A stretch of DNA of 64,000 nt from Massilia sp. METH4 (GTDB lineage: Bacteria > Pseudomonadota > Gammaproteobacteria > Burkholderiales > Burkholderiaceae_D). Positions 51,256-60,133 of the stretch are shown in pieces; position 1 is the first letter of the stretch; every line of letters begins with the position of its first letter. The notes beneath the pieces were generated by a model that was not told the origin of the DNA, ran no database searches, and saw only the letters and a list, made by a program, of their open reading frames with translations. The stretch spans positions 2,666,001-2,730,000 of the forward strand of contig NZ_CP146614.1 of assembly GCF_037094685.1 (NCBI RefSeq). The letters are read 5' to 3'. The position numbers and the translations under genes are program-made.

Positions 51256-51831
51256 GTGATCCCCCGATTCGTTCGATTCCTCTGCTGGCAAATGCTGCTG
51301 ATGCTGGCCTGCGCCTTGCCGCAGGCGGCACGTGCCGCCGAAGGAACCGTGGAGATCACCAGGGCCTATATCGAAGCGGCGGAAGAGGGCTACCGCCTGT
51401 CCGCCGCCTATTCCTTCGACCTGAATCATGGCCTGGAGGACGCGCTGGAATACGGCGTCGCCCTCAATTTCGCCACCCAGATCACCTTCACCCGGCCGCG
51501 CTGGTACTGGTTCGACGAGAAGGCGGTGACGGCCAGGCGCACCCACAAGCTTTGGTACAATGTGCTGACGCGCCAGTACCACGTGCAGATCGAGGGCAGC
51601 GTGCGGCAGAATTTCGATTCCCTGGACGATGCGCTGTTCTTCATCCGGCGCCCTTCCCGCTGGGTAGTGGCGCCGCGCGGCGCGCTGAAGGTGGGCGAGG
51701 TCTACAACGTCACGCTCAGCATGGGCATGGACCGCGATTACCTCCCCAAGCCGATCCAGGTCAATGCCTTCAGCAACCGCGACTGGAACCTGGCTTCGCA
51801 AAAGAGAACCTTCCAGTACAGGGCGGAGTAA
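51256..51831 (+). CDS. DUF4390 domain protein, secreted or membrane-anchored
   Basis: 191 residues from a GTG at 51256 (MIPRFVRFLCWQML) with a signal peptide ending ARAAE. Alternative starts are the ATG at 51202 and the ATG at 51292. The mature part contains VEITRAYIEAAEEGYRLSAA and the RPRWYWFDEKAV, LTRQYHVQIEGSVRQNFDSL and KPIQVNAFSNRDWNLASQK blocks of DUF4390. The family is of unknown function and usually precedes ntrY in betaproteobacteria. The stop is immediately followed by the ntrY start. Confidence 0.85.
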   Translation: MIPRFVRFLCWQMLLMLACALPQAARAAEGTVEITRAYIEAAEEGYRLSAAYSFDLNHGLEDALEYGVALNFATQITFTRPRWYWFDEKAVTARRTHKLWYNVLTRQYHVQIEGSVRQNFDSLDDALFFIRRPSRWVVAPRGALKVGEVYNVTLSMGMDRDYLPKPIQVNAFSNRDWNLASQKRTFQYRAE

Positions 51832-54111
51832 GTGACCCAGACATTGCGGTATCTGTTCGTCGTTGCAGGCGCCTTCTGCAGCATCCTGCTGTTCCTGCTC
51901 GCATCCGCTTCCGATAACTCCGGTTTCTATAATCGTTATTACTTCTGGTTGCTCGGCCTGAACGCCGCGGTGGCCGTGGCGCTGCTGCTGCTGGTCGGCG
52001 TTTCCCTGTTCCGTCTCTACGCCCGGTATAAAAGCGGCAAGTTCGGCTCGCGGCTGATGACGCGGCTGGTGATGCTGTTCGCCGCGATCGGCGTGCTGCC
52101 CGGGCTCGTGATCTTCCTCGTTTCCGTGCAGTTCGTCTCGCACTCGATCGACTCGTGGTTCAACGTGCGCGTGGAAGAGGCGCTGGAAGCCGGGCTGGAC
52201 CTGGGCCGCTCGGCCCTCGATTCCTCGCTGGCGGAATTGAAGGGCGAGGCGGACAAGACCGCCCAGGAACTGGCCGCGCTGCCGTTCTATGCGGCGCCTT
52301 CCGCGCTGGCCCGCTTCGTCAAGGAACACCCGCGCACGCAGAGCGCGATCATCGTCGATGCCGAAGGCGGCCTGATCGTCTCGGCGATGGGCGAGCGCCG
52401 CGTCAACCTGTCCGCCGACCTGCCCACGGCCGCGATGATGGCAAGGATGCGCGAGGATCCGCCCTATGCCGTGCCGGAAGGCGGCAACGAGGCGGCGCGC
52501 GACGGCGGCACCCCTGCGGACCCGAACAATGTCCTGCGCCTGCGCGTGCTGCTGCCGGTGCCCGATCCGGTGCAGCCTTCGGGCGGGCGGCTGGCGCCGC
52601 GCTACCTGCAGATCATCCAGGCCGTCTCGCCGCAGCTCGCCAACGACGGCGAGATGCTGCGCACCGCCTACAGCGAGTACAAGGAACGCTACGTGGCCCG
52701 CATCAGCCTGCGGCGCATGTATATCGAAACACTGACCTTGACCTTGCTGCTGGCCGTGTTCGGGGCGATCGCCGCCGCCTTCCTGATCGCCAACGACCTG
52801 GCGCAGCCCCTGCTGCTGCTCGCCGAGGGCACGCGGGCGGTGGCCGAAGGCGACCTGTCGCCGCGGCCGATCGTGGCCAGTTCCGACGAACTGGGCACGC
52901 TCACGCAGAGTTTCAACACCATGACGCGCCAGCTTTCGGAAGCGAGAAGCGCCGTGGAGCGCAACCGCATCGCCTTGCAGAATGCCAAGGCCCACCTGGA
53001 ATCGGTGCTGGCCAATATGTCGGCCGGCGTGATGGTGCTGGACCAGGAATTCCGGCTCGTGACTTGCAACGACTCGGTCGAGCGCATCCTGCAGAAGGCG
53101 GGCGTGACCCTGATCGGCAAGCCGCTGGCCGACGTGGATGGCATGCACGAATTCGCGGCCGCCGTGATCGCCGCGTTTTCGGCCCAGAGCGCGCAATCGG
53201 CCGCCGGCCGCAATGTGCAGCGCCTGCACTGGCAGCGCCAGATCGAAATTCCGCGGCCGGCCGGCAGTGCGGACGAGAACGACCTGATCCTGCTGACGCG
53301 CGGCTCGCGCCTGCCGCTCGAGGGCGGCGGCGGCTACATCGTCGTGTTCGACGACATTACCGACGTGATCTCGGCCCAGCGCTCGATCGCCTGGGGCGAG
53401 GTGGCGCGCCGCCTGGCGCACGAGATCAAGAACCCGCTGACGCCGATCCAGCTGTCGGCCGAGCGCCTGCAAATGAAGCTGGAGAGCAAGCTGGGTCCGG
53501 CCGACGTGGAGTTGCTGAACAAGAGCGCCGGCACCATCGTCAACCAGGTGGCTGCCATGAAGCGCATGGTCGACGATTTCCGCGACTACGCGCGCACCCC
53601 GCCGGCCCAGCTCGAACCACTCGACCTGAACGAGCTGGTGGAAGAGATCCTGCACCTGTACGTGTCCGGCGACGGCAACGACATCATCCGCCCGCACCTG
53701 GCACCCTATCTGCCGATGATCATGGGCGACGAGACGCAGTTGCGACAGGTAATCCATAATCTGCTGCAGAATGCCCAGGATGCCCTTGCCGACGCGCCCG
53801 AAGGCAGCCGCGAGCCGCGCGTGGACGTGGTGACCGAGGCGATCCACTACCAGAGCGCTGATGGCGGCACCCGCATCGCCGTGCGCCTGTCGATCTCGGA
53901 CAATGGCCCCGGTTTCGCGCCGAAGATCCTGGCCCGCGCCTTCGAGCCTTACGTGACCTCCAAGGCGCGCGGCACCGGCCTGGGGCTGGCGATGGTCAAA
54001 AAGATCATCGACGAGCACGGGGGGCGGATCGACATCCAGAACCATCCGGACGGTTGTGGCGCTTCGGTACTGATTTTGCTGTTAAAGTTGGCACCGGTGC
54101 AGTTGGCATAA
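51832..54111 (+). CDS. ntrY: NtrY-type sensor histidine kinase
   Basis: 759 residues starting with GTG. Two or three membrane helices in the first 100 residues and another near 300-320 enclose a periplasmic sensor region. A HAMP segment (LIANDLAQPLLLLAEGTRAV), a PAS domain (about 380-480, with NMSAGVMVLDQEFRLVTCND) and the kinase core follow. His530 is in RRLAHEIKNPLTPIQLSAER, which is the NtrY/NtrB-like H box, with the N box VIHNLLQNAQDAL, and GTGLGLAMVKKI near the end. It is the partner of the next gene and starts 1 base after the DUF4390 stop. Confidence 0.93.
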   Translation: MTQTLRYLFVVAGAFCSILLFLLASASDNSGFYNRYYFWLLGLNAAVAVALLLLVGVSLFRLYARYKSGKFGSRLMTRLVMLFAAIGVLPGLVIFLVSVQFVSHSIDSWFNVRVEEALEAGLDLGRSALDSSLAELKGEADKTAQELAALPFYAAPSALARFVKEHPRTQSAIIVDAEGGLIVSAMGERRVNLSADLPTAAMMARMREDPPYAVPEGGNEAARDGGTPADPNNVLRLRVLLPVPDPVQPSGGRLAPRYLQIIQAVSPQLANDGEMLRTAYSEYKERYVARISLRRMYIETLTLTLLLAVFGAIAAAFLIANDLAQPLLLLAEGTRAVAEGDLSPRPIVASSDELGTLTQSFNTMTRQLSEARSAVERNRIALQNAKAHLESVLANMSAGVMVLDQEFRLVTCNDSVERILQKAGVTLIGKPLADVDGMHEFAAAVIAAFSAQSAQSAAGRNVQRLHWQRQIEIPRPAGSADENDLILLTRGSRLPLEGGGGYIVVFDDITDVISAQRSIAWGEVARRLAHEIKNPLTPIQLSAERLQMKLESKLGPADVELLNKSAGTIVNQVAAMKRMVDDFRDYARTPPAQLEPLDLNELVEEILHLYVSGDGNDIIRPHLAPYLPMIMGDETQLRQVIHNLLQNAQDALADAPEGSREPRVDVVTEAIHYQSADGGTRIAVRLSISDNGPGFAPKILARAFEPYVTSKARGTGLGLAMVKKIIDEHGGRIDIQNHPDGCGASVLILLLKLAPVQLA

Positions 54112-54189
54112 TATTGAAGGGCACATAAAATCGTTGTCACGACCAAGCGCCGGTCCAGCCGGTGAAAAAGAACAGAAGGGCAGGGATAG

Positions 54190-54909
54190 ATGGCAAACAT
54201 TCTCGTAGTAGATGATGAAATGGGTATCCGGGAGCTGCTCTCGGAAATCCTCGGGGACGAAGGGCACGCGGTCACGCTGGCTGAAAACGCCCAGCAAGCC
54301 CGCCAGGCCCGCGCGGCCGGGGCGCCCGACCTGGTCCTGCTCGACATCTGGATGCCGGATACGGACGGCGTCACGCTGCTGAAGGAATGGCAGCGCGACG
54401 GCCTGTTGACGATGCCGGTGATTATGATGTCCGGCCATGCCACGATCGACACCGCGGTCGAGGCCACCCGCATCGGTGCCCTGAATTTCCTGGAAAAGCC
54501 GATTGCAATGCAAAAGCTGCTCAAGGCAGTGCAGGCCGGCCTGGCGCGCGGCCAGGAAGTGGTGCGCCCCCCCGTGATGGCGCAGCGGCCGGCCGCCTTG
54601 CCGCCGGTCGAGGAAGCGGCGCCGCCCAGCTTCGGCGTGCAGCCCCCGGTGCCGCAGGGCGCGCACGGCATTGCCGTGGCCCGGGGCGGCGGCGAAGGCC
54701 ACATGTTCAGCCTGTCGTTCGACCTGCCGCTGCGCGAGGCGCGCGACGCCTTCGAGCGCATGTACTTCGAACACCACCTGGGCCGCGAAGGCGGCAGCAT
54801 GACGCGCGTGGCCGAGAAGACGGGCCTGGAACGCACCCACCTGTATCGCAAGCTCAAGCAGCTGGGCGTGGAGCCGGGCAAGCTCGCCAAGAAAAACCAG
54901 CAAGTCTGA
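54190..54909 (+). CDS. NtrX-like response regulator lacking the sigma-54 AAA+ domain
   Basis: 239 residues. The receiver domain has DDE at 8-10, Asp52 in LVLLDIWMPDTDG, MMSGHATIDTAVEA, and Lys in NFLEKPI, all NtrX-like. About 60 residues of Pro/Ala-rich linker follow where NtrX and NtrC carry about 240 residues of AAA+ domain. The C-terminus (about 190-235) is a Fis-type helix-turn-helix with GSMTRVAEKTGLERTHLYRK. Without the AAA+ module it cannot activate sigma-54 in the usual way and may repress or act with sigma-70. It lies 78 bp after ntrY. Confidence 0.88.
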   Translation: MANILVVDDEMGIRELLSEILGDEGHAVTLAENAQQARQARAAGAPDLVLLDIWMPDTDGVTLLKEWQRDGLLTMPVIMMSGHATIDTAVEATRIGALNFLEKPIAMQKLLKAVQAGLARGQEVVRPPVMAQRPAALPPVEEAAPPSFGVQPPVPQGAHGIAVARGGGEGHMFSLSFDLPLREARDAFERMYFEHHLGREGGSMTRVAEKTGLERTHLYRKLKQLGVEPGKLAKKNQQV

Positions 54910-54910
54910 T

Positions 54911-55348
54911 TTGCCTTCCCCCGTCATCACCACGCTGGTGACCGGCGCGCGCGCCATCGATCGCGAAACGGCGATCGCGGCACGCCTGCCGGCCATCGGC
55001 GCCGCAGCCGTTTCGCCGCCTGCCGGTACCGCCGCCGGTACTGCCGCCCACACTCCGCAGGCGCCGGTCGCCGTCATCATCGAAGGCCTGGCCGACCCGA
55101 ATTCGCCCTTGATGGACGTCGCTGGCGTACACATCGCGCGCATTGCCCCCGGTTGCCTATGTTGCGCCGGTAATCTTGTCTTGCGTGTTACATTGAATCG
55201 TCTCTTGCGGCGCCCGCCGGCGCAGCTCTTTATCAGCCTGGCTGATGCCACCCATGTCGGACAGTTGCGCGCGATGTTGTCGGCGCCGCCCTACGATACC
55301 GTGCTGTCCCTCTGTGACGACGTCGTGGCACCCGCCACCGCACCCTGA
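54911..55348 (+). CDS. CobW/COG0523-like protein without a nucleotide-binding loop
   Basis: 145 residues from a TTG at 54911, one base after the ntrX-like stop. The segment IAPGCLCCAGNLVLRVTLNR (about 78-97) matches the metal-binding CxCC block of CobW-family GTPases, and LFISLADATHVGQLRAMLSA resembles the strand that follows it. The N-terminal TTLVTGARAIDRETAIAARL lies where Walker A (GxxxxGKT) should be but lacks the Lys. The second half of a normal CobW protein (about 300-350 residues) is also missing. It may be a degenerate gene or a specialised metal-binding remnant. Confidence 0.65.
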   Translation: MPSPVITTLVTGARAIDRETAIAARLPAIGAAAVSPPAGTAAGTAAHTPQAPVAVIIEGLADPNSPLMDVAGVHIARIAPGCLCCAGNLVLRVTLNRLLRRPPAQLFISLADATHVGQLRAMLSAPPYDTVLSLCDDVVAPATAP

Positions 55349-55408
55349 CCTCGCCGGCAAGCCTCTTGAAATGGGTTCATGGAGCCCCACTTCGAGACAC
55401 GTAAGCAA

Positions 55409-55429
55409 TTCAATTTGCAAACAATTGAA
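55409..55429. promoter_or_regulatory. Inverted repeat upstream of the DUF3567 gene
   Basis: TTCAATT at 55409-55415 and AATTGAA at 55423-55429 form a perfect 7-bp dyad with a 7-bp centre, about 52 bp before the DUF3567 ATG. It is notably A/T-rich in this genome. It could be an operator; the binding protein is unknown. Confidence 0.4.
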
Positions 55430-55480
55430 CGCCCGACAATACGGAACCCACCGGTTTCGTCCTTGAGAGAAGGAAGCGAT

Positions 55481-55738
55481 ATGAACCTCATCTACAACAG
55501 CGAGCAGTACAGCGTCGTCGAGTTCGGACCGGATCGCGATCTCGAATCCCTGCGTTTCGGCGGCTATGAAATCGTCGACAAGGGCGGCAAACGTGAAATC
55601 TTCATCGCCGGCGTGCTGGCGCAGAACTTCCGGCGCGACGTCAACCAGCTCATCGCCAACGAACCCACGATGGAGGAAATCGACGAATTCCTCGGCAACT
55701 ATGACTCCTTGATGAGTCAGCCGGTATTGCTGCACTGA
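55481..55738 (+). CDS. DUF3567 family protein
   Basis: 85 residues. MNLIYNSEQYSVVEFGPDRD and FGGYEIVDKGGKREIFIAGV are the recognisable core of DUF3567, a small betaproteobacterial family without known function that often contains the FRRDVNQLI segment seen here. An AGAAGGAAG ribosome site precedes the ATG. An upstream in-frame ATG at 55379 would cross the A/T-rich dyad and is less likely. Confidence 0.85.
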   Translation: MNLIYNSEQYSVVEFGPDRDLESLRFGGYEIVDKGGKREIFIAGVLAQNFRRDVNQLIANEPTMEEIDEFLGNYDSLMSQPVLLH

Positions 55739-55822
55739 TACCGCACCGATCCGCGCGCCCCGGATACCTCGTGGCGCAGCTGTGGTAAGGTGACGGTCGG
55801 AAAGACCTTACCACGTCATACC

Positions 55823-56629
55823 ATGTGCCAGCTCCTGGGAATGAACTGCAATGTACCGACCGACATTGTGTTCAGCTTCACCGGTTTCGCCCTGCGCGGC
55901 GGCCGTACCGATGTCCACCACGATGGCTGGGGCATCGCCTTTTTCGAGGGCGCCGGCGTGCGCCACTTCGTCGATCACCAGAGGGCCGTCGATTCGCCGG
56001 TGGCCACGCTGATCAAGACCTATCCGATCAAGTCCCGCAACGTCATCGCCCATATCCGCAAGGCCACGCAGGGCGAGGTGGCATTGGAAAACTGCCATCC
56101 CTTCATGCGTGAGCTGTGGGGCCGCTACTGGGTATTCGCCCACAACGGCGACCTGAAGGAATTCAATCCCGTGCTGGACGGCCCGTATCGCCCCGTCGGC
56201 ACCACCGACAGCGAGCGCGCCTTCTGCTGGTTGTTGCAGGAACTGCGCCGCCGTTTCGGCGACGCCCGGCCCGCGCTGGCCGATCTCGGCGCCGCCCTGG
56301 GCGAACTGGTGCCCCGCATCGCCGCCCACGGCACGTTCAACATGATGCTCTCGGACGGCTCCGCGCTGTTCTGCCACTGCTCGACCAACCTGTTCTGGCT
56401 GGTGCGCCAGCATCCGTTCGACACGGCCATCCTCTCCGACGAGGACGTACGCGTGGATTTCTCACAAGTAACCACGCCGCACGACCGGGTGGCCATCATC
56501 GTGACCCAGCCGCTCACCACCAACGAGCGCTGGACGCAGTGCGCGGCAGGCGAGATGCTGTGTTTTGTGGATGGATTACCGCAAAAGAACATTTTTCCTA
56601 CTGCGACTGGGCCGGCGGTGTCAGAATAG
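55823..56629 (+). CDS. Class II glutamine amidotransferase (YafJ-like)
   Basis: 268 residues. Cys2 (MCQLLGMNCN) becomes the N-terminal nucleophile after Met removal. RGGRTDVHHDGWGIAFFEG, AHIRKATQGEVALENCHPF and VFAHNGDLKEFNPVLDG are the glutaminase-domain blocks. There is no synthetase domain, so the acceptor of the ammonia is unknown. I chose the ATG at 55823 because any longer start would bury the cysteine. Confidence 0.9.
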   Translation: MCQLLGMNCNVPTDIVFSFTGFALRGGRTDVHHDGWGIAFFEGAGVRHFVDHQRAVDSPVATLIKTYPIKSRNVIAHIRKATQGEVALENCHPFMRELWGRYWVFAHNGDLKEFNPVLDGPYRPVGTTDSERAFCWLLQELRRRFGDARPALADLGAALGELVPRIAAHGTFNMMLSDGSALFCHCSTNLFWLVRQHPFDTAILSDEDVRVDFSQVTTPHDRVAIIVTQPLTTNERWTQCAAGEMLCFVDGLPQKNIFPTATGPAVSE

Positions 56630-56656
56630 GCGAAAAAAGAGAGAGAACGTTTTCCC

Positions 56657-57934
56657 ATGATCGACCTGTCCGGCACCGACCTGTCCCGCTCCGTGCGCGC
56701 GCGCGAGTTTTACCTCGGCCGCCAACCCATCCTCGACCGTAACGGCGTGCTGTTCGGTTACGAATTGCTCTTCCGTAACAGCCCCGTCGGCCCCGCCAAT
56801 ATCGACACCGAGCTGTCCGCCACGGCGGCCGTGATCGCCCATGCGTCCCAGCTGGGCGTGGAAAAAGTGATCGGCGACGGGCTCGGCTTCGTCAATGTCG
56901 ACGAGCAAGCGCTCCACAGCGATATCTTCGGCTTCCTGCCCCGCGAGAAGGTGGTGCTGGAAATCGTCGAGACCCTGCAGGCCACGCCAAAGGTGCTGGC
57001 GCGGATGGCGGACCTGGCCAGCCAGGGCTTCCAGTTCGCGCTAGACGATGTGCGTGGCGACAGTAGCCAGCTGCAAGCCATGCTGCCGATGACGCAATTC
57101 GTGAAGCTGAGCATGCGTGGCGGCGATGCCTCGGCGCTGGCCAGCCTGGCCACCCGGCTGAAGGGCGACGGCAAGCTGCTGGTAGCGGAAAAGGTCGAGA
57201 CGCGCGAGGAATTCGGCGCCTGCCTGGACCTGGGCTTCGATTACTTCCAGGGCTACTACTTCGCCAAGCCGGTGATCATGAGCGGCAAGAAGCTGTCGCC
57301 CTCGCAGCTGGCGCTGATGGAGCTGATGAGACTGGTGGTGTCGGACGCCGACAATATCGACATCGAGCGGGCCATCAAGCGCGACGCGTCGCTGGCAATC
57401 AACCTGCTGCGCCTCGTGAACACGCCCGCGGTCGGCGCGCGCCAGCGCATCGATTCGCTGAGCCAGGCGGTCACGATCCTCGGGCGCCGGCAGTTGCAGC
57501 GCTGGCTGCAGATCATGCTGTATGCCGAACCGGGCAAGCGCAGCGCTACGCAGACGCCGCTGCTGATGCTGGCCGCCACGCGCGGCCGGCTGTTGGAACT
57601 GCTGGCGCACAAGCTGCGGCCCGCGCACCGCCACGTGGCCGACATTGCGTTCACGGTCGGCATCATGTCGCTGATGGATACGCTGTTCTCGATCCCGATG
57701 AGCGAACTGCTCACGCAGATTGCCGTCAGCGACGAGGTGTCCGAAGCGCTGGTGTACCGCGCCGGCTTCTTCGGCGAGCTGCTCAAGCTGGCCGAATGCA
57801 TCGAACGCATCGAGGACATGGAAGACGCCATCATGCCGGCCTTGCGCGAGCTCGAGATGACCACTGAGGAACTGGTGGAGCTGGAAATGTCCGCGTTCGA
57901 GTGGAGCGACAACGTGGTGCGCTACGCGATCTGA
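56657..57934 (+). CDS. EAL plus HDOD domain signalling protein
   Basis: 425 residues. The N-terminal EAL-like domain (about 15-215) starts YLGRQPILDRNGVLFGYELL and keeps the ELLFR form of the EAL motif, LEIVET, a DDV in place of the usual DDFG, and GYYFAKP at its end. The C-terminal HDOD domain (about 215-410) has IERAIKRDASLAINLLRLVN and SLSQAVTILGRRQLQRWLQI. This is the YuxH/CdgJ arrangement, in which the EAL part is usually inactive and the HDOD part binds partners. A terminator follows. Confidence 0.9.
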   Translation: MIDLSGTDLSRSVRAREFYLGRQPILDRNGVLFGYELLFRNSPVGPANIDTELSATAAVIAHASQLGVEKVIGDGLGFVNVDEQALHSDIFGFLPREKVVLEIVETLQATPKVLARMADLASQGFQFALDDVRGDSSQLQAMLPMTQFVKLSMRGGDASALASLATRLKGDGKLLVAEKVETREEFGACLDLGFDYFQGYYFAKPVIMSGKKLSPSQLALMELMRLVVSDADNIDIERAIKRDASLAINLLRLVNTPAVGARQRIDSLSQAVTILGRRQLQRWLQIMLYAEPGKRSATQTPLLMLAATRGRLLELLAHKLRPAHRHVADIAFTVGIMSLMDTLFSIPMSELLTQIAVSDEVSEALVYRAGFFGELLKLAECIERIEDMEDAIMPALRELEMTTEELVELEMSAFEWSDNVVRYAI

Positions 57935-57953
57935 GCGCACGCGTGCGGAGATG

Positions 57954-57981
57954 AACGGCATCGCTGCGCGATGCCGTTTTC
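57954..57981 (+). terminator. Terminator after the EAL/HDOD gene
   Basis: AACGGCATCG at 57954-57963 pairs with CGATGCCGTT at 57969-57978 around CTGCG, followed by TTT. The ATP-binding gene starts just after it. Confidence 0.85.
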
Positions 57982-57994
57982 ACATGGGGAACCG

Positions 57995-58951
57995 ATGCGG
58001 GTAGGATCCATGCCTGATGTATTGCTGAATGTGCGCGACCTGGTGAAGGCGTATGGCCGGCGCCGCGCCGTGGATGGCGTGTCATTCCACGTGCGGCGTG
58101 GCCAGACGGTGGGCCTGCTGGGCCCGAACGGGGCGGGCAAGTCGACGACCGTGGCGATCATCGCCGGGCTGCTCGATGCCGACGCCGGCGAGGTGGTGCT
58201 GGACGGCCGCCCGATGGGCACGCGCCACCCGGAAGCACGCCGCCGCATCGGCCTCGTGCCGCAGGACCTGGCGCTCTACGACGACCTGCCGGCGCAGGAC
58301 AACCTGAAGCTGTTCGGCGCGCTGTATGGCCTGAAGGGCCCGGCCCTGGGCGCGCGTTGCGCCGCCGTGCTGGACCTGGTCGGGCTGGCCGACCGCGCGC
58401 GCGACCGGCCCGCCACGTTCTCGGGCGGCATGAGGCGCCGTCTGAACATCGCCGCCGCGCTGCTGCACGAGCCCGAATTGCTGATCCTCGACGAACCCAC
58501 CGTGGGCGTCGACCCGCAAAGCCGCAACGCCATCTTCGATACGCTGGAGAGCTTGCAGCGCGCCGGCACGGCGCTGCTCTACACCAGCCATTACATGGAA
58601 GAGGTGGAGCGGCTGGCCGACCATATCGTGATCGTCGACCATGGCAGGGTGCTGGTGGACGACAGCCCGGCGGCATTGTATGCCCGGCTGCCCGCGCGCG
58701 CCGCGCTGCACGTGGAGCTGGCGGCGCCGCTGACCGGCGACGTGGCGGCCGCGCTCACGCAGTTGCCCGGCGTGGCTGGCGTGCAGGACGACGGCACGGC
58801 GCTGGACGTGCGGCTGCGGGACGGCATGCAGGCCGTGGCGGTGCTCGACTGGCTGCGCGACCGGGGTCAGGTGCCGGTGCATTTCGCCACCGCCCGCGCG
58901 CGCCTGGAAGACGTGTTCCTCGACCTTACCGGCCGTTCGCTGCGCGATTGA
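57995..58951 (+). CDS. ABC transporter ATP-binding protein (ABC-2 exporter type)
   Basis: 318 residues. Walker A is GLLGPNGAGKSTTVAIIAG (about 40), the signature FSGGMRRRLNIAAAL, Walker B ELLILDEPTVGVDPQ, and the switch His is in YTSHYMEE. A C-terminal extension of about 80 residues is typical of drug, lipid or polysaccharide ABC-2 exporters. The ATG at 57995 has GGGGA upstream; the ATG at 58010 is an alternative, and an ATG at 57971 lies inside the preceding terminator and is unlikely. The permease starts 4 bp after the stop. Confidence 0.92.
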   Translation: MRVGSMPDVLLNVRDLVKAYGRRRAVDGVSFHVRRGQTVGLLGPNGAGKSTTVAIIAGLLDADAGEVVLDGRPMGTRHPEARRRIGLVPQDLALYDDLPAQDNLKLFGALYGLKGPALGARCAAVLDLVGLADRARDRPATFSGGMRRRLNIAAALLHEPELLILDEPTVGVDPQSRNAIFDTLESLQRAGTALLYTSHYMEEVERLADHIVIVDHGRVLVDDSPAALYARLPARAALHVELAAPLTGDVAAALTQLPGVAGVQDDGTALDVRLRDGMQAVAVLDWLRDRGQVPVHFATARARLEDVFLDLTGRSLRD

Positions 58952-58955
58952 AGCC

Positions 58956-60101
58956 ATGATCGCCATCCTCGCCCTGGTCCGCAAGGACTTGCAGCTGTAC
59001 CTGAACGACCGGCGCGCGCTGGTCATCCACCTGGTCGTGCCCATCATCGTTGCCGCGTTCTTCGGTTCGCTGTTCAGCGGCACCGGCAAGACCGGCAGGA
59101 TCGACATCGCCATCGTGCAGCAGGACCGCTCCGCCATCGGCGCGAACATCGCGGCCGGCCTGCGGGCGGACCCGAACCTGCGCGTGCATACCCTGGCACT
59201 GGACGATGCCCGCGCCCGCGTCGCGGCCGGCAAGGCCGCCGTGGCCATCGTGATCCCGGCCGGATTCGGCGAGGCTGCCATGCGCGGACCCTCCGGCGCC
59301 GCGAAGGCCGAGCTGCCGCTGCTCTACGACCCGTCGCAAGCGACCGTGCTGTCCATGGTCAAGGGCCTGCTGATGCACCAGGTGATGCAGCAGCTGTCGG
59401 CGCAAATGCGGGAGCAGATGGGTGCCGGCGTGGCCGGCCAGGCGGCCGGCGGCGGCATGCCATTCGCCACGCGCGACGAGGCCGTCAGCGCCGGACCGGT
59501 CTACGACGCCTATGCCCACTCGTTTGCCGGCATGGGCGTGCAATTCATCCTGTTCATGGGTGTCGACTGGGGGATCGGCCTGCTGGCCGCGCGGCGCACC
59601 GGCATCTGGAGCCGCCTGCTGGCCGCGCCCATCACGCAAGGGCAGGTACTGCTGTCGCGCCTGCTTTCCGGCACCCTCATCGCGGCGGCGCTGCTGGTGG
59701 CGATCTTCCTGGTCGCGGCCATCCTGTTCGGTGTAAGGATCACGCATCCGGCCGGCTTCCTGGTGGTCACGCTGAGCTTCGCGCTGATGACGGCCACGTT
59801 CGGCCTGCTGGTGGCGGCGCTGGGCCGCACGCCGGAAGCGACGCGCGGCATCGCCACGTTCGCCACGCTGATGATCGTGATGCTGGGCGGCGCCTGGGTA
59901 CCCTCGTTCATCTTCCCCGAATGGCTGCAACAGGTCTCGCTGGGCGTGCCGGCCCGTTGGGCGATCGACGGGCTGGACGCGGTCACGTGGCGCGGCCTCG
60001 GCATCGAAGCCGCGCTGCGCTGCGCCGGCGCGCAACTGGGGTTTGCCGCGCTGTTCGGCGGGCTTGCGGCGTGGCGGTTCAGGGCGAGGGAGAATGGCTA
60101 G
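58956..60101 (+). CDS. ABC-2 type permease
   Basis: 381 residues. One membrane helix near the N-terminus (about 22-42) precedes a large extracytoplasmic loop to about residue 185. Five helices follow (FILFMGVDWGIGLLA; LIAAALLVAIFLVAAILFGV; FLVVTLSFALMTATFGLLVA; GIATFATLMIVMLGGAWVPS; FAALFGGLAAWRF). LGRTPEATRGIATF is a common ABC-2 block. This is the YhhJ/YbhR topology, a half-size permease working as a dimer with the preceding ATPase. The cargo is unknown. Confidence 0.9.
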   Translation: MIAILALVRKDLQLYLNDRRALVIHLVVPIIVAAFFGSLFSGTGKTGRIDIAIVQQDRSAIGANIAAGLRADPNLRVHTLALDDARARVAAGKAAVAIVIPAGFGEAAMRGPSGAAKAELPLLYDPSQATVLSMVKGLLMHQVMQQLSAQMREQMGAGVAGQAAGGGMPFATRDEAVSAGPVYDAYAHSFAGMGVQFILFMGVDWGIGLLAARRTGIWSRLLAAPITQGQVLLSRLLSGTLIAAALLVAIFLVAAILFGVRITHPAGFLVVTLSFALMTATFGLLVAALGRTPEATRGIATFATLMIVMLGGAWVPSFIFPEWLQQVSLGVPARWAIDGLDAVTWRGLGIEAALRCAGAQLGFAALFGGLAAWRFRARENG

Positions 60102-60133
60102 CGGGCGGGTCTGGTCGTGGGCTGCTGGCATCA

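Noticed and set aside
51217..54045. 942-codon minus-strand frame opposite ntrY
   Set aside because: Shadow frame; NtrY on the plus strand has all kinase boxes and a consistent operon position.
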